Shown here one piece after another: positions 41,819 to 51,475 of a stretch of 64,000 bases of DNA. Every line of letters begins with the position of its first letter. Positions within the stretch are counted from its first letter, which is position 1. Origin of the DNA: CAYQOX01 sp964419335. GTDB taxonomy: Bacteria; Hinthialibacterota; Hinthialibacteria; Hinthialibacterales; Hinthialibacteraceae. The position numbers and the translations under genes are program-made. The notes below the pieces were generated by a model. It was not told the DNA's origin and searched no databases. It saw only the letters and a list, made by a program, of their open reading frames with translations. The DNA is taken from assembly GCA_964419335.1 (NCBI GenBank), contig CAYQOX010000026.1, positions 1-64,000 of the forward strand. The letters run 5' to 3'.

Positions 41819-42700
41819 CTAAAAAATCACTTTATTCAAAGGATATTCAATAATCCCCACCGCTCCGGCGTCTTTTAAATTCGGAATGATCTCACGCACA
41901 ATATGCTCATCCACCACAATTTCCAATGCATGCCATCCCTTTTGCAGCAAAGACGAGGTCGTCGGATTCGTAATCCCTTCCGGAAGCACTTCCAACACCT
42001 TCTCTAAATCCTCATCCCGCACATTCATCTTCAAGCCCACTTTATCAATCGCCTCGATCGCCCCTTGCAAAAGCAGAGCAATCCGCTCCATCTTGGTCCG
42101 CTTCCACGAATCCTTCCACGCCTCCTGATTGGCCACGAACTTCGTCTGCGATTCAAACAAAGTCTCCGCAATACGCAACTTATTCGCTCGCAGCGACGAA
42201 CCGGTCTCGGTCACATCGACAATCGCATCCACGAGGTTCGGCACCTTCACTTCCGTAGCCCCCCACGAAAACTCGACTTCCGCTTCCACCCCCTGTTGCT
42301 TTAAATACTTCCGGGTCGCATTCACCAATTCCGTCGCAATCCGCTTCCCCTGCAAATCTTTCACCGACTGAATATCTGACTCTTCCGGCACCGCCAACAC
42401 CCAGCGCACCGGCCGTGATGTCGCCTTCGAATAGCGCAGGGTAGAAATCTCATGCACCTCCGATTCGTTCTCTACGATCCAATCATGCCCGGTTATCCCC
42501 GCATCCAAGGCGCCATCTTCTACATAACGCGACATTTCTTGCGCCCGGATCAGCACCAGCGACAACTCCTCATCATCCACCGAGGGATAATACGAACGCT
42601 CCCGTGCGGAAATGTTAAATCCCGCGTTGCGAAAGAGTTCGATAGTAGACTGTTGCAAACTTCCTTTTGGCAATCCTAGTTTCAATACATTCTTACTCAT
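41819..42700 (-). CDS. hisG: ATP phosphoribosyltransferase, long form
   Basis: First enzyme of histidine synthesis. At 293 residues it is the long form with a C-terminal ACT-like regulatory domain, which does not need HisZ; the C-terminal region contains VVDEHIVREIIPNLKDAGAV. The catalytic part has LGLPKGSLQQSTIELFRNAG, DAGITGHDWIVENES, ATELVNATRKYLKQ and the PRPP loop DVTETGSSLRAN. The start overlaps the L,D-transpeptidase stop by 4 nt, and argB follows at 7 nt. It is the only histidine gene in the window and is embedded in an arginine operon. Confidence 0.94.
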   Translation of the reverse strand: MSKNVLKLGLPKGSLQQSTIELFRNAGFNISARERSYYPSVDDEELSLVLIRAQEMSRYVEDGALDAGITGHDWIVENESEVHEISTLRYSKATSRPVRWVLAVPEESDIQSVKDLQGKRIATELVNATRKYLKQQGVEAEVEFSWGATEVKVPNLVDAIVDVTETGSSLRANKLRIAETLFESQTKFVANQEAWKDSWKRTKMERIALLLQGAIEAIDKVGLKMNVRDEDLEKVLEVLPEGITNPTTSSLLQKGWHALEIVVDEHIVREIIPNLKDAGAVGIIEYPLNKVIF

Positions 42701-43872
42701 GAATTCCTTGTCTCCATTTGATTCATTTCATCGACGATGGATACCTTGATTCCATACGTTACGATCTTATAAAGTTCTTCCACATCTTCGTTTAACATCC
42801 GGATACAGCCCGCACTTTGACGCGAACCCACCGTATCCGGTTCATTCGTACCATGGATTCCTAAGCTGGTCTTCTCTCCTTCCGCGGTATAAAGTCCCAG
42901 CCAGCGCGAACCCAGCGCATTCTCCGGATCCATCGGCGGCACCACCCCGCCGGTCGGTTTATACCACTTGGGTTCTATTTGTTTGGTTTGAATAACATAC
43001 TCCCCCGAAGGCGTCATATAATCTTCTTCGCCAATACACACGGGATACCACTTCACAAAAGTCCCACTTTCAGTAAGTAAGTTTAAATAACATGTACTCT
43101 TGTCCACCACGATCTTAAAAGGCTCTTTCGGCACCTTAAGCCGCTTCCCCGGCCTGAGCTGATTCGGATTGATCCCATTCGCCTCACCTATAAACCACCC
43201 CGTGGTTTTAAACTTCTGACCAATTTTTACATTGGAATCCCCCGCCTGAACCGTATACAATTCACAAAAGTCCCCCACCACTGGCGACCACAACATTTTT
43301 TCATTCATTTGACTCAAATGCTCTTTCGCCTCAGCGAGAATGTCCTTCTCCGTATCGGTCTCTAGGATTTCATAAAACAACTCACGCGCCTGTTCCTGAT
43401 CCTCTCCCAAATAAGACTTCGCAATCCCCAGCAGCGCTTCCCCCCGAAACCCAGAAGCCCTATCCGCCGCAATCTCCTGATACATTTCTCGCGCTTCTTT
43501 AGGCTTCTCTTCTTCGATCGCCTGCGCTAGTTTCAATTTCCCTTCCTGTTGATACTCACTTTCGGGGTATTTCTCCACCAGCTGCTTCCAAATCTCTTGA
43601 GCCTCGCTCGCTTCCACCCCTTCATACGCTTGCGCCAGCATATACAACACTTTTTGGGGATGATCAAAGCGATTGCCTTTTTCCGCCAATGGCAATAAAT
43701 TTTCAATCGCTCCTTGATAATCTTTTGAACCGAGAAAAGCCTCCGCTTGACTCAAACGGTTCCTGTCCCGTTCCTCAACCTGGCGCTTCTGAAGAATAAA
43801 GTAGCCCGCACCCAATGAGCCAACAATGATCAGCACCAAAATCGCAATCAGGATATTTCGCACTTTCACCAC
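42697..43872 (-). CDS. Membrane-anchored L,D-transpeptidase with helical repeats and LysM
   Basis: A 391-residue cell-wall enzyme. Residues 7-25 form a single inner-membrane anchor. Residues 40-195 are TPR-like helical repeats (QAYEGVEASEAQEIWKQLVE). A LysM module (YTVQAGDSNVKIGQKFKTTG, about 206-248) binds peptidoglycan. The YkuD catalytic domain follows, with His340 in LGIHGTNEPDTVGS and Cys356 in SRQSAGCIRML. It makes 3-3 or anchoring cross-links in the periplasm. The stop overlaps the hisG start, tying it to amino acid genes, and the upstream gap to secDF holds no other gene. Confidence 0.92.
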   Translation of the reverse strand: MVKVRNILIAILVLIIVGSLGAGYFILQKRQVEERDRNRLSQAEAFLGSKDYQGAIENLLPLAEKGNRFDHPQKVLYMLAQAYEGVEASEAQEIWKQLVEKYPESEYQQEGKLKLAQAIEEEKPKEAREMYQEIAADRASGFRGEALLGIAKSYLGEDQEQARELFYEILETDTEKDILAEAKEHLSQMNEKMLWSPVVGDFCELYTVQAGDSNVKIGQKFKTTGWFIGEANGINPNQLRPGKRLKVPKEPFKIVVDKSTCYLNLLTESGTFVKWYPVCIGEEDYMTPSGEYVIQTKQIEPKWYKPTGGVVPPMDPENALGSRWLGLYTAEGEKTSLGIHGTNEPDTVGSRQSAGCIRMLNEDVEELYKIVTYGIKVSIVDEMNQMETRNS

Positions 43873-43975
43873 TCCTTGTGCTTCTTTTTGTTAATAACGT
43901 TTGTTCTCCACAATGACATTCTTACAGCATCTCCTCGTGATTCCATAAGACATCCTTTATTTTACATCGCTCGTT

Positions 43976-44017
43976 AAAAAGGAAATACCCGCCTCCAAAA
44001 GAAGCGGGCTATTCCCC
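43976..44017 (-). terminator. Intrinsic terminator after secDF
   Basis: On the minus strand GGAATAgCCCGC pairs with GCGGGTATTTCC (one bulged G) and is followed by TTTTT. It lies about 50 nt beyond the secDF stop. Confidence 0.65.
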
Positions 44018-44066
44018 CAATTCCCTTATCCCCCACCCCTTTTGGATGGCGGTCATTCATTCTATC

Positions 44067-46631
44067 TTACGTCTCGGCGACCACTTTCCTCGGTCCTTGG
44101 CGTCCCATGAACAACAACAAAGGACTGGACACAAAGATCGACGAATAGGTACCGATCAAAACCCCGATAATTAACGTGAAAGCAAAATCGTGGATCACTG
44201 GCCCGCCCACGAAGAACAAGATGGTCACCACAAAGAAGGTCGTCATGGAGGTGTTCACCGTCCGTGACAAGGTCTGGTTAATACTCGTATTCACCACATC
44301 CCGGAAATTCAACAAACTCGAGGTGTAATTCTCCCGTATTCGGTCAAACACAACGATGGTGTCATTCAGGGAATACCCTAGCACCGTTAGCAAGGCTGCC
44401 ACTATCGGCAGATTGAACTCCGTTCCCGCAAAAGCCAGCATCGCCAGCGTAAAGAAAATATCGTGGAATAACGTCGCTACCGCCGCCACCGCAAACCGGA
44501 ACTCAAATCGCGCCGTAATATAGAGCAATATACCGATGCTCGAGAACAAGATACAGTTGATCGCTTTTAACAACAATTCACTCCCCACCTTCGCACCGAC
44601 ACTCCCCGAACCGATCGTCTCAAACGATCGCTCGGGTAACGCTCCCTCTACAATCTCGGTCAACTCCAATCCGGTATCCACGACCCCCTCACGCACACGG
44701 ATTAAGATTTCATTCTCCGCCTGCAAGACTTCCTGGATAATCGTTTCTCTCAATCCTGCCTGCTGTAATTGATTTCTCACCTCTTGCGGATGAACATACT
44801 CCTCAAATTGAACCACAATCTCGGTTCCACCCGCAAAGTCGATCCCCTTATAATCATCCCATTGCACCACCAAGAACATAAACCCTATCAACCCAATCGC
44901 TGCCGTCGTCGACATAAACCCTTTTGGGTTCTTAAAGAAATCGAAATGAGTATCTCTAAAGAAACTCAATTGCCCCGTATTCAAGTGTTTCATGCCCCTG
45001 GCGACCATGACTTCCAAGATCGTCCGCGACACAAAAATCGCAGTAAACATGGACACGATTATTCCGAGCGACAAGGTCACCGCAAAACCCTTAATCGGCC
45101 CCGTCCCAAACTGGAATAACACCAACGCCGTTATCAATGTCGTAATATTGGCGTCGAAAATCGTCATGAACGCACGTCCATACCCTTTCTCCAACACCAA
45201 CTGAATCGTCTTTGATTTCCCTCTCATCTCTTCGCGAAGACGCTCAAAAATCAGCACGTTCGCATCCACCGCCATACCAATGGTCAACACAATTCCTGCG
45301 ATCCCCGGCAAGGTCAATGTCGCCTTGAACATCGCCATCCCCGCCATCAGCAGGAACAAATTAAGCAACACGGCCACATCGGCAATCAACCCTGTAAAGG
45401 AGTAATAAACCACCATATAGACCAAGACCACGATCCCACCTAGGACCCCGGCCATGATCCCGCTTTCAATCGAATCACGACCCAGGGAAGGACCCACAAC
45501 CCGGCTCTCTTCAATCGACAAAGGCACCGGCAAAGCACCCGCACGCAACACCACCGCCAGCTGCTGGGCTTCATCAAAATCATCCAACCCGGTCACCCGC
45601 GCGTTGCCCCCGCTAATCTCACCTTGGATCGTCGGAGCGGAAAAAACCCGCTCGTCCATCACGATCGCCAGCGGATTCCCTACATTGTCGCCCGTCACCC
45701 GGGCAAAAATCCTCGCCCCCGTATTATCAAACTGCAGCGAGACCTCCGGACGGTTGGTCATCTGATCAAAATAGGGATACGCATTCGCCAAGTGCGCCCC
45801 CGTCAACTCTTCTTTTTCATATAGCAAATAAAGCAGCCGGTGGGGATAGTCATAATAGCGGTCTCTCTCCTTCTCTCCACTCCACCGGAACATCAATCCG
45901 TGAGGGATTGCCGCTTGCACTTCCTCCCGCTTCAAAATGTCATCCACCAGCGTATAATTATCAGGAGTCTCCACCGCCACCGCCGCTATGCCGGTAGGCC
46001 GATCATCAATTAGAGATAGAAAATCCTCTTCTGCCACCGCATCAATATCACCCAAGATTTGCGCCATCTCATTCTGGGACGGTAACAAATGGAAACTTAA
46101 CTCCGCCGTCGCATTCACCAATTCAGCCACCCGCCCAGGATCACTAAAACCCGGCATCTCCAAAATCAAACGATCCGGCGGCTGGCGGATCACCGAGGCT
46201 TCCGACAAACCATATTGGTCGACCCGCGTCTCGATAATCGTCGCCGCACTCCCCAAGGCCAAATTCGCCTGGTTCTCTACCTCGGAAGCATCTATATCTG
46301 GATTGTCTTCCCGGAGTTGCTCTTCCACCTGATCCAGGTCCACTTCAATAACCTGATGCACCCCTCCTTGAAGATCCAACCCTAACCGAATACTGCTCTC
46401 TTTTAATCGGCGAAAATCTTCTAAGATCTCCTGTTTTCGCGAATTATATTCTTCCGCCTCAATTTGATCTTCCGCGTACAGCTGCTCCACTTCTTCCAGC
46501 TCAGGTGGTTCCCCGCTATGGCGTGCCCCCGCGTCATAAGAATAAAAACGCATCGTGGGCATCAACATCCAGAGGGAGAATAAAAGAATAACGACAATAA
46601 ATACGATTTTCCAAACGGGAACCCTCTGCAT
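44067..46631 (-). CDS. secDF: Protein translocase subunit SecDF (fused)
   Basis: Proton-driven accessory subunit of the Sec translocon, 854 residues, fused SecD and SecF. SecD part: N-terminal helix (VWKIVFIVVILLFSLWML), LGLDLQGGVHQVIEVDLD at the start of the periplasmic domain, ARVTGDNVGNPLAIVMDERV, and VLTIGMAVDANVLIFERLRE. The SecF part begins near FFKNPKGFMSTTAAIGLIGF, then DFAGGTEIVVQFEEYVHPQE and LGYSLNDTIVVFDRIRENYT. Twelve transmembrane helices are expected. It stands alone, with a terminator downstream and no yajC neighbour within the window. Confidence 0.95.
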   Translation of the reverse strand: MQRVPVWKIVFIVVILLFSLWMLMPTMRFYSYDAGARHSGEPPELEEVEQLYAEDQIEAEEYNSRKQEILEDFRRLKESSIRLGLDLQGGVHQVIEVDLDQVEEQLREDNPDIDASEVENQANLALGSAATIIETRVDQYGLSEASVIRQPPDRLILEMPGFSDPGRVAELVNATAELSFHLLPSQNEMAQILGDIDAVAEEDFLSLIDDRPTGIAAVAVETPDNYTLVDDILKREEVQAAIPHGLMFRWSGEKERDRYYDYPHRLLYLLYEKEELTGAHLANAYPYFDQMTNRPEVSLQFDNTGARIFARVTGDNVGNPLAIVMDERVFSAPTIQGEISGGNARVTGLDDFDEAQQLAVVLRAGALPVPLSIEESRVVGPSLGRDSIESGIMAGVLGGIVVLVYMVVYYSFTGLIADVAVLLNLFLLMAGMAMFKATLTLPGIAGIVLTIGMAVDANVLIFERLREEMRGKSKTIQLVLEKGYGRAFMTIFDANITTLITALVLFQFGTGPIKGFAVTLSLGIIVSMFTAIFVSRTILEVMVARGMKHLNTGQLSFFRDTHFDFFKNPKGFMSTTAAIGLIGFMFLVVQWDDYKGIDFAGGTEIVVQFEEYVHPQEVRNQLQQAGLRETIIQEVLQAENEILIRVREGVVDTGLELTEIVEGALPERSFETIGSGSVGAKVGSELLLKAINCILFSSIGILLYITARFEFRFAVAAVATLFHDIFFTLAMLAFAGTEFNLPIVAALLTVLGYSLNDTIVVFDRIRENYTSSLLNFRDVVNTSINQTLSRTVNTSMTTFFVVTILFFVGGPVIHDFAFTLIIGVLIGTYSSIFVSSPLLLFMGRQGPRKVVAET

Positions 46632-46824
46632 AATTGAATTAACTCCTTTGGATCTTCAAGCAAAAGTAGATTTTGTATTTTGGAACTGCCCTCGAACGAT
46701 ATCTCTACCACAAAACAAACTTGGCCTTATTATATCGTCTCAGTCATTTTGAACTACGTCCATGAAAGCATTTGACGAGAGCCGCTTTATAAAAATAGAA
46801 CACAAGAGGTTAATGATACATTTC

Positions 46825-46853
46825 TTGATTTAGCTGTCAACATGCATGACAAT
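46825..46853 (+). promoter_or_regulatory. Possible promoter for the 46913 gene
   Basis: TTGATT, 17 nt, GACAAT, ending 60 nt before the ATG. The spacer holds an imperfect dyad TGTCA-N7-TGACA. Moderate at best: the -10 matches at four of six positions. Confidence 0.3.
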
Positions 46854-46912
46854 AGGGAGACCCTCTTGCGATCCCTTTTTTCATACATCATGGAGTAAAA
46901 AAAACCTTATTT

Positions 46913-48853
46913 ATGCGCCGCTATTATCCTCTTCTCTTCTTTCTTAGTTTCGCCCTTCTTCTTCTCTTGGTGGGACGCGTACGCATTGCCCCGCCCGACT
47001 TAGCCTTTTATTACTCCTATGGACACTCTCTCCTCTACGACCTCGACTTTTGTTTCGCCAACCAATACAACCACTTCACCTTCGGCCTCCACGAAACTTA
47101 CCTCACCCCCCAAGGCTACCCCGCCAACGATTGGCCGATGGGCACCGGCCTCGCCTGGCTCCCGTTCTTTCTCCTCGCCACCCTCGCTCAAGGCCTGGCT
47201 TCTCTTTTCGGCTTTTCACCTACACCCGACGGCTTTGGCTGGTTCCACGAATGGACAATCACCTACGGCTCCACCCTGGTGTATGGAGCCGGCACCCTCT
47301 ACCTCGCCTATCGCATCGCCCGCCTGGAAGGCCTTAACCATGCTTCCAGCCTCGCCAGTTGCCTTCTCCTCGCTCTCGGCAGCACCCTCACTTATCACCT
47401 CTACGTCAACTCCGCCGATTCCCATCCCCCCTCAGCCTTCTTCATTGCTCTCTTTATCTACCAATGGCTGAACAACCGAGACCACCTCAACCTCTCCTCC
47501 GGCCTGCAACTGGGACTCTGGATCGGCCTCGCCGCCTTAATCCGTCCCCACAACGCCATTTTTATCCTCACCCCCATCCTCGACCATCTCATCAGCAAAA
47601 AACCCTTCTCCTCCACCTCTCGGCTCTTCTTCAGCAGCATGATGCTCGCTTCTCTGCTCACCTTTCTCCCCCAAATGATGGTCTGGAACGTTCTCCACGG
47701 TTCCTGGCTCGAACTCCCCCGCTCCCAAGACGTCCTCTGGCTCCAACCTCATCTCTGGGAAACCCTCTTTTCCGATTTCCACGGCATGATCTCCTGGTCC
47801 CCCTTATTCGGCCTCGGCCTGCTAGGACTCTTCTGCCGCAAACGCTGGGTCATCTACTGGCTGCCGCTGCTCATCCAACTTTACGTCTATTCCTGCAATA
47901 TCGCCTGGTGGTCAGGGGGCTCCTTCGGTAACCGCCGTATGGTGGGATGCGCTCCCTTTTTTATCCTGGGTCTCGCCTTTCTTTGGCAACACCTCCCCCG
48001 CCTCTGGCTAAAAATCCTCGCCATCCTCTGCGCTCTCTGGACTTTCCTCCTCCTCAACGCCGAAGTAGGAAACACGATCGCCCTCGATCACTACATGTCC
48101 TGGGGACAAATCCTCCAAGCCATCCCCCAAGGCTTTCTCCCCGGCCTGGCTCGCCAAATTCCCTTCCACGAATGGTCAGAATTCTTCTTCCCAAGAATCG
48201 CAGGAGCAGGGATCGTCCTTCTTTTCCTCACGCTCTTTTACGTTCTCTACCAAAAAAGTCTCCCCCGACTCAAACCCTACGCCACCCCCCTGCTGCTCAT
48301 CACCCTCGTCTCCCTCAACCTGTTTGGCCTCCTCGCCATGCAACGTACCACCCAATGCCGCGAAAAATATGAGTTAAGCGACTACATACCCTACGACCGC
48401 TTCTCCTGGACGATCTACTATGAAAAAGGCTTCTACCAAGCCCAAACCGGCAAGCCCTTCGATTCCATGCAATCCTTCCTCGCCGCCGCCCTCCTCGAAC
48501 CGCGCCATCCCCAACCCTGGATGTACCTCGGCATTCTATGCTTTAACAATCAGTGGTTCCCCCTCGATTATCACTACTTAAGCGAAACCATGAAGCGAAG
48601 CCACCGTAATCCCTACTTCCTCCAACATTTCATCGCCTCCATCAGCCATAAAATGGATACTGGCTTTAAACCTCTTCACCGCCTCTACAATCAACGGGGG
48701 ATTCTCTATGCCTCCCTGGGCGACTTCACCCAAGCCGAAAGAGACTTCAACTTCGCTCTGCAACAAGAGCCCGATTATGAAAGCGCACGCGAAAACAAAA
48801 AGATCCTGCAACAATGGATCCAAGGCTCCGAAAAGCCCTTCTATTGGAAATGA
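46913..48853 (+). CDS. Polytopic membrane protein (GT39/PMT-like) with C-terminal TPR
   Basis: A 646-residue inner-membrane protein. The first 460 or so residues contain about ten to twelve hydrophobic helices. Between the first two, a periplasmic loop carries DLAFYYSYGHSLLYDLDF, resembling the acidic first loop of GT-C (GT39/PMT, ArnT) glycosyltransferases. After the last helix (LLLITLVSLNLFGLLAMQ) a soluble tail has TPR-like motifs (QPWMYLGILCFNNQWF, LYNQRGILYASLGDFTQAER). GT-C transferases use lipid-linked sugars. The exact DD/DE active pair cannot be confirmed, so the enzymatic role is inferred. lpxB follows after 12 nt, suggesting a shared transcript and a link to lipid A or LPS. Confidence 0.75.
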   Translation: MRRYYPLLFFLSFALLLLLVGRVRIAPPDLAFYYSYGHSLLYDLDFCFANQYNHFTFGLHETYLTPQGYPANDWPMGTGLAWLPFFLLATLAQGLASLFGFSPTPDGFGWFHEWTITYGSTLVYGAGTLYLAYRIARLEGLNHASSLASCLLLALGSTLTYHLYVNSADSHPPSAFFIALFIYQWLNNRDHLNLSSGLQLGLWIGLAALIRPHNAIFILTPILDHLISKKPFSSTSRLFFSSMMLASLLTFLPQMMVWNVLHGSWLELPRSQDVLWLQPHLWETLFSDFHGMISWSPLFGLGLLGLFCRKRWVIYWLPLLIQLYVYSCNIAWWSGGSFGNRRMVGCAPFFILGLAFLWQHLPRLWLKILAILCALWTFLLLNAEVGNTIALDHYMSWGQILQAIPQGFLPGLARQIPFHEWSEFFFPRIAGAGIVLLFLTLFYVLYQKSLPRLKPYATPLLLITLVSLNLFGLLAMQRTTQCREKYELSDYIPYDRFSWTIYYEKGFYQAQTGKPFDSMQSFLAAALLEPRHPQPWMYLGILCFNNQWFPLDYHYLSETMKRSHRNPYFLQHFIASISHKMDTGFKPLHRLYNQRGILYASLGDFTQAERDFNFALQQEPDYESARENKKILQQWIQGSEKPFYWK

Positions 48854-48865
48854 GGTAAACCATCC

Positions 48866-50002
48866 ATGAACCCTCATCACAAAAAACTTTTCATCTCCGT
48901 CGGTGAAGAATCCGCCGATTTACACGCCTCTCACTTATGCGCCGAACTCAAGCGCCAAGACCCTTCTCTCGAGATTTTTGGCTTTGGGGGAGAAAAAATG
49001 CGTGAGGCGGGGGTCGAAATCCTTTACCCTCTTCCCCAACTCGCCATCCTCGGTTTCGTTGGGGTCATTCGCCACATCCCTAAAATCTTAAAAATTCAAA
49101 ACCTGGCTCTACGTACCTGGAAAGAACGCCAACCCGAGGCCATTCTGCTCGTCGATTATCCCGGCTTCCATCTCCGTCTAGCCAAAAAAGCGCATGCCGA
49201 AAACGTTCCCGTCCTCTACTACATCGCCCCCCAAGCATGGGCCTGGAAAGAAAACCGCCTCCTCTCGATGCGCGAAACCCTCCAAAAACTACTGGTCATC
49301 TTCCCTTTCGAAGAAAAATTCTTCCAAAAACGCGGCATCAATACCGTCTATGTCGGGCATCCCTTAATCGAACGCATTCCCGTCCCCCCCTCCGACGTAA
49401 ACACCTACGAACTCAACACCCGCCCGCCCCGCATCGGAATTCTCCCCGGCAGCCGCAAAAACGAAGTTTCCCACCTGCTCCCCACTATGATCAAAGCCGC
49501 CCATCGCTTCCGTGAAAAGGTACCGCAAGCCACCTTTCATCTCGTCTTGGCCGACACCTTGCCCAAATCCATCCTGGAACCCTACCAGGTCCCCGATTTC
49601 ATCGAAATCATACGTGACAAAAATTACGAAAAGAGGAAAACCTTGGATTTCGCCTGGACCGCTTCAGGCACCGCTACCGTCGAAAATGCCCTGCTGGGCA
49701 TTCCCATGGCCGTGGTTTTTCGTGGGCATGCACTCAATATCATGATTGGAAGGCGGCTGGTTCGTATTCCCTACATCGGTATGGTCAATCTCATCGCCCA
49801 AAAAGGCATCTGCCCTGAATTCATTCAGGAACAATGTCAGCCGGAAACCCTCGTGCGCTGTGCGGAAGAAATCCTCTCCTCGCCCGAACGCTACCTGGAA
49901 ATGAAACACGATCTTCTCCTCGCCCGCAAAAAAATAGGCACCCAACCGGCCTCTCTCGGGGCTGCGAATGAAATTCTTCAATTCCTCAACAATCCAGGTT
50001 AG
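48866..50002 (+). CDS. lpxB: Lipid-A-disaccharide synthase
   Basis: Joins UDP-diacylglucosamine and lipid X to make the lipid A disaccharide, a committed outer-membrane step (GT19). Motifs in order: FISVGEESADLHASHLCAEL, FGFGGEKMREAGVEILYP, LLVDYPGFHLRLAKKA, YYIAPQAWAWKENRL, VGHPLIERIP, GILPGSRKNEVSHLLPTMIK, and WTASGTATVENALLGIPMAV. Length (378) is typical. The stop overlaps the stop of the convergent Wzz-type gene by 3 nt. It shows that the organism makes lipid A, or at least keeps this step. Confidence 0.96.
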   Translation: MNPHHKKLFISVGEESADLHASHLCAELKRQDPSLEIFGFGGEKMREAGVEILYPLPQLAILGFVGVIRHIPKILKIQNLALRTWKERQPEAILLVDYPGFHLRLAKKAHAENVPVLYYIAPQAWAWKENRLLSMRETLQKLLVIFPFEEKFFQKRGINTVYVGHPLIERIPVPPSDVNTYELNTRPPRIGILPGSRKNEVSHLLPTMIKAAHRFREKVPQATFHLVLADTLPKSILEPYQVPDFIEIIRDKNYEKRKTLDFAWTASGTATVENALLGIPMAVVFRGHALNIMIGRRLVRIPYIGMVNLIAQKGICPEFIQEQCQPETLVRCAEEILSSPERYLEMKHDLLLARKKIGTQPASLGAANEILQFLNNPG

Positions 50003-51312
50003 GCTGATCCCCCTTGCGATTCTTCCTGATCCATCTGCAACTTTTTGCTCACCCCGGTTTGCATTAATCCATAAAGATCCACCAGCAAGAAGAACAATAG
50101 AGCCACCAGGAATGCCCCCAATCCTGCCAATGCGATCATCAGCGTGCGTCGTGGAAAGACTTTCTTCTCCACCGGAATCGCATGATGCGCCAAGATCAAT
50201 TCTTGCCGCTCCTGATAAATATTCGAGCCCGCCCAACCCCATTCTTTGTAAACACCACCATAGACTTCCAATTCCCGATCATAGTTCGCCTTGGCTTCCT
50301 GCTCTTCCACTTCCATTTCATGGATCCGCCGTTGCTGCTCCTCCACAATCTCTTCCAACTCTTCAATCCGTTGTGCCGTCCGGTCACGCTTCTCCATCTG
50401 AGAAGGAAGATCCACTTGCAATTTACTATATTCTTGGACTAAATTGAAATACCCTGCGTTCACCTGCTCTTCCGATACACTCAAATCAACCAGATCCCGA
50501 ACCCTCATCGGCGGGCTTGAGTCTTTTATTGTTTCCAACGCCGCCACATCTTCAAAAATCGATGTCTTCACCGAGGTCAACTTCTGAAAATCAGGATGCC
50601 GCTCAAATCCTGGATCAAAAAATAAATCTTCAAAATATTCTATCGATTTTTGCAATTCCGCAATCGATAAATCCAGCGTCTGCTTCTCTTGCCGCAACGT
50701 CGTAAGGAGCGTTAGATTGGTATCCAAATTATTCCGCACGATTGGCAGATTATTCTTCTTCAATAATTCCAAATATTCTGCTTGATACCGATCAAGCCTT
50801 TCTTTGATATGATTGGTCTCTTCTGTGATCTTGGATTGACTGACTTCCTTCTCTTTCTCAATCAAAAACTGGTTCTTCTCTATCGCGTGGGTGGCTAACG
50901 CATTCGCCACACTCGCCGCTATTTGCGGATCTTCCAACGTCACCTCGATACCAATATTGGCCGATTCCCCAAAACTAACGATTGTTAATCGATCGCGTAA
51001 TTCTTTAGGATACCTCAACCGATAAGGCTTTTCATCCAAATCATAACTCTGGATCACTTGCCACAAGATCTCGTCCGCCTGAATAATCTCAAAATAGGAT
51101 TGCATCGGCATGGCGGGATTTTGCATCGTACGCTCACCCAACTTGGATTTCTGCATAATCAACGTGGCCGTCGAGGTATACCGATTGGCAATCGTCAACG
51201 AAATCAGCATCGCCAAAAACATCGTCACCACCGTAATCATAAGAATCTTTTTTCCACGTTCCCATATGACTTCAATAACAGCGAATATATTGATTTCACG
51301 CTCTGTAACCAT
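49999..51312 (-). CDS. Wzz/chain-length-determinant-type inner-membrane protein
   Basis: A 437-residue protein with the Wzz plan: an N-terminal cytoplasmic segment and transmembrane helix (KILMITVVTMFLAMLISLTI), a long periplasmic region with extended coiled coils (for example ITEETNHIKERLDRYQAEYL and KRDRTAQRIEELEEIVEEQQ), and a second helix near the C-terminus (TLMIALAGLGAFLVALLFFL). Such proteins set polysaccharide chain length or form part of export complexes. No Walker motif for a BY-kinase is fused. It converges with lpxB; no polymerase or flippase is adjacent, so the polysaccharide is unknown. Confidence 0.82.
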   Translation of the reverse strand: MVTEREINIFAVIEVIWERGKKILMITVVTMFLAMLISLTIANRYTSTATLIMQKSKLGERTMQNPAMPMQSYFEIIQADEILWQVIQSYDLDEKPYRLRYPKELRDRLTIVSFGESANIGIEVTLEDPQIAASVANALATHAIEKNQFLIEKEKEVSQSKITEETNHIKERLDRYQAEYLELLKKNNLPIVRNNLDTNLTLLTTLRQEKQTLDLSIAELQKSIEYFEDLFFDPGFERHPDFQKLTSVKTSIFEDVAALETIKDSSPPMRVRDLVDLSVSEEQVNAGYFNLVQEYSKLQVDLPSQMEKRDRTAQRIEELEEIVEEQQRRIHEMEVEEQEAKANYDRELEVYGGVYKEWGWAGSNIYQERQELILAHHAIPVEKKVFPRRTLMIALAGLGAFLVALLFFLLVDLYGLMQTGVSKKLQMDQEESQGGSA

Positions 51313-51475
51313 ACGCCATTCCTATAGGATGTATTGATAACGAAAGCCGCTCTTCACGAGAAGCAAAAAAAATCTCCCTCTTCATGAGGCCCTTGCCCCA
51401 TAAGCATGCAACCATGAATCGAACAAAGATACACGGGATCGCCCAAAGAAAAAACCCCAAGAAGCCCAAATGCCA

